Assembly: GCA_031284085.1 (NCBI GenBank)
Contig: JAITAM010000241.1
Location: 1-11,462, forward strand
Source: Spirochaetaceae bacterium
GTDB lineage: Bacteria; Spirochaetota; Spirochaetia; Treponematales; Breznakiellaceae
Direction of reading: 5' to 3'
Length of the DNA stretch: 11,462 nt
The notes under the pieces were generated by a model, which saw only the letters and a list, made by a program, of their open reading frames with translations, did not search any database and was not told where the DNA came from. Positions 7,743 to 11,462 of this stretch are shown here, piece by piece (the first letter of the stretch is position 1; the number at the start of each line of letters is the position of its first letter). Both the position numbers and the translations under genes were made by a program.

Positions 7743-7750
7743 TTATCGGC
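7743..7750 (-). promoter_or_regulatory. GCCGATAA box, possible sigma28 (FliA) -10 element
   Basis: The minus strand reads GCCGATAA here, identical to the -10 consensus of sigma28 flagellar promoters. The -35 position, 15 bases further upstream, reads TTAT instead of TAAA, so only half the promoter is good. The box ends 18 bases before the flgB ATG, which would put the transcript start at or just before the Shine-Dalgarno sequence. Confidence 0.35.
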
Positions 7751-7839
7751 TTTTTTATAGAGTAAATAAAGAGGCAAATAGTTCTTAAGCGCAAGAATGT
7801 ATTTGGAAGATAACGCCTAATCTTCTCATAAATCCCCAC

Positions 7840-7867
7840 ACTATAACTTACTTATAATACTAAACAA
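7840..7867 (-). promoter_or_regulatory. Sigma70-like promoter upstream of flgB
   Basis: On the minus strand TTGTTT (7862-7867) and TATAGT (7840-7845) are separated by 16 bases. The predicted start near 7833 gives a leader of about 109 bases. The flgB operon of Borrelia is known to use a sigma70-type promoter, which fits. The surroundings are AT-rich, so chance similarity is possible. Confidence 0.45.
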
Positions 7868-7990
7868 TAAAATATGCTTTTTGTCCATTACTATTTTGAA
7901 GAAATTGCGGCCCAGCTAATTACCCGCTTGTTCTTCTTGAATTGGAATTACTACCTCTTTGAAGCTACGCTTCTGATACCTTGAGACAGC
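7868..7990. other. Intergenic space between permease gene and flgB promoter
   Basis: This completes the 266-base gap between flgB and the permease gene. I see no open reading frame of note. A small GAAGC-GTA-GCTTC hairpin on the minus strand (7961-7973) lies just after the permease stop but has no T-run, so a terminator for the transporter unit is not clear and read-through into flgB is possible. Confidence 0.5.
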
Positions 7991-9106
7991 CTATAGCTTA
8001 CCGGCATGTGAGCCTTTATACGCATACAGTCTAATACCGGCATTAAGTATAAGAATACCTAGAAGGGCTATGAACACAACAAGATCAGCGCCTGCATAAT
8101 CCTGCAAAGCTTTTAGTTTTACGGCAAAATGCGTAAAAGCCGGCACCTCCTGTAAAGAGCTTACCGCACGCCACGAAAGACCGGTCAAAATAATCCGCAT
8201 TAAAAGAACAGTGCACAGAACAATCGCAGCTGCACATAAAAGAGCATTCATAACAAGTTTCAACGTAAGGGCAGGATCGGTTCTAAAAACTTCACGCGCA
8301 TACAGCTTTTTAGAGAAGCCTATAACCCGCACCGTGTATAGTTTCAGCTTAGAAAAGAACAGGCACGCTGCACTACCTTGTATTAAACAAAAGGCACACT
8401 GAAGTACGACAAACAAGCGTTCCCAATACATCCCGGCAGCCTTTTGCAGGTTGATGCAGGTGTACCTATCCTCCCGCAAACCCAGACTTTTAAGCGCATG
8501 TTTTGCATAGAGTTCATCAATACCGCCGGTCGGGTCGAGTAGAGCAAGGAGTACCGTTGCGCTGCCGCCGCTCAAACCTAATAATGCACCTGTGGATGAC
8601 GGTATGTAGATATGTCCGGCCTCATCATCGCCGTCATCTATCACGCCGGTTATAATCCAGCTCCCATACTGTATCTTGAGGGTTTTACCGGCGATATTGT
8701 TCCCACCAAAGATTGCAAAGGCGGCGCTCCGGTTCAGAACTGCGTGGCGCGCTTTTGTATCGTAAGCGCCTTTAGTAAAGAAAGAGCCGCTTATCATCCG
8801 GCAGGCGTTTATGCTGGACCATATATTGTTTGTCGCAATACCGGTCAATTCGTACCGATTGCTGCCGTTTGATACGCTGCACAGAAAGGGCAGCTCGTAC
8901 GTTACAAGAAATTCATCTTCACAGAAGCGCTCTATGTTTTCAAGATCGATCTCCGTTCCAAAATAGCTCAGAGGCGCTGCAAGGAGCAGATTGTCGTACC
9001 CGCCCCGATCGACCAGCAGCGCAAGAACAATCATCACTACACATAAAAGCGCCAAACTTGCGAGCAGAGCGGTACGGCATTTATTGCTCAAAAAACTCAT
9101 CTTCAT
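7991..9106 (-). CDS. MacB/FtsX-type ABC transporter permease
   Basis: This is probably the membrane subunit of an ABC system of the MacB/FtsX/LolC type, which moves or releases substrates on the periplasmic side rather than forming a classical channel. The 371-residue product has one N-terminal membrane segment (12-32), a large periplasmic domain (about 33-225) with family-like stretches MISGSFF, HAVLNRSAAFAIFG and GKTLKI..GSWIITGVIDD, and three C-terminal segments (about 229-250, 283-305, 340-360). That is the 1+3 topology of the family. It contains no Walker motifs, so it is not a full MacB with a fused ATPase. It overlaps the upstream adaptor gene by 26 bases, so the two are co-translated; the second ATG at 9100 is an alternative start. 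The substrate is unknown. By eye its G+C content is higher than that of the flagellar genes. Confidence 0.78.
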   Translation of the reverse strand: MKMSFLSNKCRTALLASLALLCVVMIVLALLVDRGGYDNLLLAAPLSYFGTEIDLENIERFCEDEFLVTYELPFLCSVSNGSNRYELTGIATNNIWSSINACRMISGSFFTKGAYDTKARHAVLNRSAAFAIFGGNNIAGKTLKIQYGSWIITGVIDDGDDEAGHIYIPSSTGALLGLSGGSATVLLALLDPTGGIDELYAKHALKSLGLREDRYTCINLQKAAGMYWERLFVVLQCAFCLIQGSAACLFFSKLKLYTVRVIGFSKKLYAREVFRTDPALTLKLVMNALLCAAAIVLCTVLLMRIILTGLSWRAVSSLQEVPAFTHFAVKLKALQDYAGADLVVFIALLGILILNAGIRLYAYKGSHAGKL

Positions 9107-10340
9107 TCTTTAACAAAACCACATCGCCTTCCGTAACCGGCTTGTCGCTGAGAAGAACCACCGGTTCAAAAAAGCTAATCCCCTTTATGATCGCCGTATT
9201 GTCCGAGTCGCCGTCTCCTATATACACATTGAGCCTTTGAAGGTAATACTCTTCGCCAAGGATGCCCTTACGCCGTTTGAGCTGGTTAAGAAAGTAGCCG
9301 TCATTATCCTGATTGACCGCAGCGTTCGGCACAAGGGTATAGAACAAGCCGCTTTCTTTCTCAAACCGAATATCAAAAGTTTCTCCTTCGCTTATTTCGT
9401 CAGATACGACACTGACGGCAACTGTTTTGCCGCGCTCTTGAGGCTTTACTCTCGTAACAAGACCCTCCAACACGTGCGAAGAATTGCTGAGTTCGCAGCG
9501 GTCTCCCTGTACCACAAAGTTATTGTCAAGGCTAATCGTACATTCCACCGTGAACTTATTGCCTATTCCCAGAGAGAAGAGCGGCTCGTTCTCAGGTATG
9601 AATTGCCCTTTCTCAACACGAAGCGAGCTGAGAATACCATCGCAGGGCGCTTTGATTTCGGCGTAGGCGCTATAATCACGTAAAAGCTCATGGTACGCCT
9701 CTTCTTGCACTTGCATCGTTTTTAGATCGAGCTTCTTTGCTTCAATCTCCTGATACAGAGTTTCACATTCACGTTGAGCGTTAAGGTAGACGGCTTGCAC
9801 GGTGTACTGCGCATATTCAAGATCACGCCGGCTTATCGCCCCGTATGTATACGCTAATTCGGCGTATGCAAGAGCGGCCTTTGCCTTGATAATATCAAAA
9901 TCAGTTGCCGTCATCTGCTCCGTATCAAAAACCGTCTGTTCTTCCGCGCGCCCAAGAGCCGCCTTGAGCCGTTCGAGCTTCCTTTGCGTATTTTGTATCT
10001 CGTTCTGCACTTTGATACGGTTATTCTGCATTTCCGCAAGGCGCCGTTCTGTTTCTCCACGTTTGAAATCCATGCACACAATGCTCTGGCCTGCCTTCAC
10101 GCTGTCCCCTTCTTTTGCCAATACGGCGCTGACAATGCCGCCTCGTGCGGCGTAGGTAGTATCGCGTTCCGCCCAATCCGTTGTGCCGCCGCTCAGCTCA
10201 AGTTTGTGCAAGGTTCCTCGAAAGGGTTTTACTCCGGAAACTTCCGGCTGGTTTATTGTGTACAGTGTTCTTGAAAAGAAGATAAGTACTATCAATACGG
10301 CAAGGATAAGCACGGCGCCGGTAGTTTTGTGTAATCTCAT
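9081..10340 (-). CDS. HlyD/MacA-type membrane fusion (periplasmic adaptor) protein
   Basis: The adaptor is expected to link an inner-membrane transporter to an outer-membrane channel. From ATG at 10340 the product has 419 residues: a membrane anchor at about 8-23, a first lipoyl half-motif (GGIVSAVLAKEGDSVKAGQS, 67-86), a long alpha-helical hairpin or coiled coil (about 95-215), the second lipoyl half (AEIKAPCDGILSSLRVEKGQ, 227-246), a beta-barrel region (about 262-335) and a membrane-proximal domain with VPNAAV (337-342). An in-frame extension reaches 10589, but those 83 codons lie in the dispersed repeat and leader, so the later ATG, with AGGA about 10 bases upstream and the anchor right after it, is preferred. 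The permease gene overlaps its end. No ATPase gene is adjacent. Confidence 0.85.
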   Translation of the reverse strand: MRLHKTTGAVLILAVLIVLIFFSRTLYTINQPEVSGVKPFRGTLHKLELSGGTTDWAERDTTYAARGGIVSAVLAKEGDSVKAGQSIVCMDFKRGETERRLAEMQNNRIKVQNEIQNTQRKLERLKAALGRAEEQTVFDTEQMTATDFDIIKAKAALAYAELAYTYGAISRRDLEYAQYTVQAVYLNAQRECETLYQEIEAKKLDLKTMQVQEEAYHELLRDYSAYAEIKAPCDGILSSLRVEKGQFIPENEPLFSLGIGNKFTVECTISLDNNFVVQGDRCELSNSSHVLEGLVTRVKPQERGKTVAVSVVSDEISEGETFDIRFEKESGLFYTLVPNAAVNQDNDGYFLNQLKRRKGILGEEYYLQRLNVYIGDGDSDNTAIIKGISFFEPVVLLSDKPVTEGDVVLLKNEDEFFEQ

Positions 10341-10432
10341 GTATATAAAATCCTGCAAACTCAATGAACGTGCCGTGTTAGACGCCTTTAGCAAGGGCGG
10401 TATGGCAAAGGGTTCATAGTGATAAAGATGGT

Positions 10433-10438
10433 AGTATA
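10433..10438 (-). promoter_or_regulatory. Possible -10 box for adaptor-permease unit (TATACT)
   Basis: On the minus strand TTTGTATACTACC lies about 92 bases upstream of the adaptor ATG. The region 16-18 bases further upstream has only weak -35 resemblance (CCTTCA or CTTCAG). It sits between the dispersed repeat and the gene, where a promoter is expected, but the evidence is the single hexamer. Confidence 0.25.
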
Positions 10439-10487
10439 CAAATCTGTAGTTTTTCTGAAGGGCATCTGTTTTTTCCCAGCAGGCACG

Positions 10488-10545
10488 GCCTGTTTTTGAG
10501 GTTGTTGTATCGGGAGTAGAGTACGGCTTTTTGCCTGACAGCAGG
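10488..10545 (-). repeat. Dispersed repeat element, inverted copy
   Basis: This is the same element as at 1-58 and in the same orientation, with the core CAGGCAAAAAGCCGTACTC on the minus strand (plus positions 10519-10537), then GATACAACAACC. It faces the plus-strand copy at 10800-10858, so the two could pair as long arms around about 255 bases. An AGGTCTGACC motif is fused to its end at 10543. Confidence 0.85.
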
Positions 10546-10624
10546 TCTGACCCCTTTGGGAAGGAGGTCTGACCTGTTTTCTGAGACACCTTCAGACGGT
10601 CGGCGCAAGGTCTGTCCCCTATCC

Positions 10625-10682
10625 GCTTCTATCAGGCAAAAGCCGTACACTATTCCCGTGAAACAGGCTGTGGCTGAGACCC
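10625..10682 (+). repeat. Dispersed repeat element, shortened direct copy
   Basis: CAGGCAAAAGCCGTACACTA starts at 10633. The copy then jumps from ATTCCC to GTGAAACAGGCTGTGGCTGA, missing the GATACAA...CCTTT block of about 19 bases present in the full copies. It has four A residues in the core, as in the 87-bp units, instead of five. Confidence 0.75.
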
Positions 10683-10706
10683 TAGCCCAAAGGGTCAGAG
10701 CTAGGG
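10680..10706. repeat. Perfect 7-bp inverted repeat CCCTAGC / GCTAGGG
   Basis: CCCTAGC (10680-10686) pairs with GCTAGGG (10700-10706) across a 13-base loop. The right arm begins a series of three TAGGGGGTG motifs at 10702, 10725 and 10750, spaced 23 and 25 bases apart. A fourth G-run, GGGG, follows at 10761. The function is unknown. Confidence 0.55.
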
Positions 10707-10799
10707 GGTGTTCAGGCGCTGGAGTAGGGGGTGGCAAAGAGGCCCTGACTAGGGGGTGAAGGGGTCAGTCCTCCTGCCAAAATAGGTCAGTCCTCTCCC

Positions 10800-10860
10800 G
10801 CTTCTTGCAGGCAAAAAGCCGTACTCTATTCCTGATACAAGAACCTTTGAAACAGCCTGC
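10800..10860 (+). repeat. Dispersed repeat element, direct full copy
   Basis: The core CAGGCAAAAAGCCGTACTC lies at 10808-10826, followed by TATTCCTGATACAAG and AACCTTTGAAACAGCCTGCG. It is the best match to the inverted copy at 1-58, which makes a pair of inverted copies bracketing about 10.7 kb. AGGTC-type palindromes lie on both sides. Confidence 0.85.
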
Positions 10861-11018
10861 GACTGAGACTTCCAGTCTAAAATCAGGTTAAAATCAGGTC
10901 AGACCTTGTATGGCTGGGTGTTTGTCCAGAACAGAACTCTCCGACAGAGCCAGAAATCAGGTCAGTCCTAGCCTCAAGAAAAAAAAAGAGTAAAAAAAGA
11001 ACGAAAAACTAAAGCAAA

Positions 11019-11462
11019 ATGCCATGTTTTCCCCGTTATCTATGTATGGCATCACACTATTGTCCGCGAGGCCGTACTGATTTAGGCCTCACCTATTATA
11101 TCTTCTCGGTAGTTAATCGATTCCTCTTTGAACTCGATCCCGATAAGATGAAAGAGCTGTTCCTCGCCATAGTCGAGGAAGCATTAACGGTAAAAGGTTT
11201 CAAGTTCAAGCTTTGGAACTTTTGTATTATGTCGAATCACTTCCACTTTCTTATCACTCCAGCAGAAGGACAAAGCCTTTCTGAGATATTGAAATGGATT
11301 AAGATGGTCTTTGCGATCCGCTGGAACAAAATGAACCATAAGACTGGACATTTCTGGGGAGATAGGTTCTATTCGCGGGTGATAACGGACGAGCAAGACT
11401 TCGGGAACGTGTATAACTACATTGATCAGAATCCCGTTAAGGCGGGACTTGTAAAAGAACCT
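11019..11462 (+). CDS. REP-associated tyrosine transposase-like HUH protein (Y1_Tnp), cut by window end
   Basis: This is a single-strand DNA transposase-like protein of the IS200/RAYT group, which nicks DNA through a tyrosine. 148 residues are visible and the frame is still open at the last base. The HUH metal motif is His74-Phe-His76 in IMSNHFHFLITP. GHFWGDRFYS (110-119) is family-typical. The probable nucleophile is Tyr134 in NYIDQNPVKAGLV, where the RAYT family has YI..NPV.A. ATG at 11019 is the first start after an in-frame stop at 11010; ATG at 11046 is an alternative closer to the usual family start. No good Shine-Dalgarno sequence is visible in the A-rich leader (10979-11018). The neighbouring palindromic repeats fit the known association of RAYTs with REP elements. 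Confidence 0.88.
   Translation, partial: MPCFPRYLCMASHYCPRGRTDLGLTYYIFSVVNRFLFELDPDKMKELFLAIVEEALTVKGFKFKLWNFCIMSNHFHFLITPAEGQSLSEILKWIKMVFAIRWNKMNHKTGHFWGDRFYSRVITDEQDFGNVYNYIDQNPVKAGLVKEP

Larger units (their letters stand above)
10543..10969. repeat. Cluster of AGGTC-type short palindromes
   Basis: The pattern AGGTCWGWCC appears at 10543, 10565, 10608, 10784, 10896 and 10959, with a near match at 10762 (GGGTCAGTCC). One more copy lies at 701, beside the 22-bp array. Two copies are perfect 11-base palindromes about a central base (AGGTCTGACCT at 10565-10575 and AGGTCAGACCT at 10896-10906). Copies 701 and 10608 share AGGTCTGTCCCCTATCC and are both followed within about 25 bases by the CAGGCAAAA core. 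This cluster fills most of the non-coding stretch between the adaptor gene and the transposase gene. Confidence 0.75.

Noticed and set aside
10414..10737. Minus-strand frame of 107 codons in the right non-coding region
   Set aside because: It lies in the dispersed repeat and G-rich motifs, overlaps the adaptor leader, and its end resembles the peptide made by the same repeat at 8-60.
10701..10764. G-quadruplex from four G-runs
   Set aside because: The loops between the first three runs are about 18-20 bases, too long for a confident stable quadruplex.
1..10860. Composite transposon bounded by the inverted repeats
   Set aside because: The contents are core genes (guaB, flagellar operon), extra internal copies exist at 10488 and 10625, and no target duplication can be seen.
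11184..11396. Minus-strand frame of 70 codons
   Set aside because: It is antisense to the transposase-like gene, whose HUH and NPV motifs clearly define the coding strand.

Overview
The window looks like chromosomal DNA of a spirochaete, most probably a Treponema. This is inferred from the minus-strand order flgB-flgC-fliE-fliF-fliG-fliH and from the protein sequences; no rRNA or tRNA is visible to confirm it. Both ends are rich in repeats and the middle is ordinary, densely coding DNA.

Layout. Positions 1-1072 carry no convincing gene. They hold an inverted copy of a dispersed repeat (about 1-58), an array of about 27 tandem 22-bp palindromic units (99-692), and four tandem 87-bp units (725-1072) that share their core with the dispersed repeat. 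guaB (IMP dehydrogenase) follows on the plus strand (1118-2554) and ends at a hairpin at 2591-2611. Convergent to it is a minus-strand flagellar operon read from 7724 down to 2700: flgB, flgC, fliE, fliF, fliG, fliH. Its genes are tightly packed, with strong Shine-Dalgarno sequences and one ATGA overlap. Upstream of the operon, a second minus-strand unit (10340 to 7991) encodes a HlyD/MacA-type membrane fusion protein and an overlapping MacB/FtsX-type permease, with no ATPase gene beside them. Positions 10341-11018 are non-coding: three more copies of the dispersed repeat, in both orientations, plus a cluster of AGGTC-type short palindromes. The window ends inside a plus-strand gene for a REP-associated tyrosine transposase-like HUH protein (from 11019).

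How the genes work together. FlgB and FlgC are proximal rod proteins. FliE joins the rod to the MS ring made by FliF. FliG is the rotor/switch protein on that ring. FliH is the regulator and stator of the export ATPase. In Treponema pallidum the operon continues into fliI and fliJ, but here it stops at fliH and runs into convergent guaB. GuaB makes XMP for guanine nucleotide synthesis and has no evident link to motility. The adaptor and permease probably belong to a tripartite export or lipoprotein-handling ABC system whose ATPase lies elsewhere.

The most interesting material is the repeat system. One element core (CAGGCAAAA(A)GCCGTACTC) occurs as single copies in both orientations and as a four-copy tandem, and it resembles the 22-bp unit. 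A RAYT-type transposase, a family known to partner palindromic repeats, sits next to it. The link between the two is a hypothesis.
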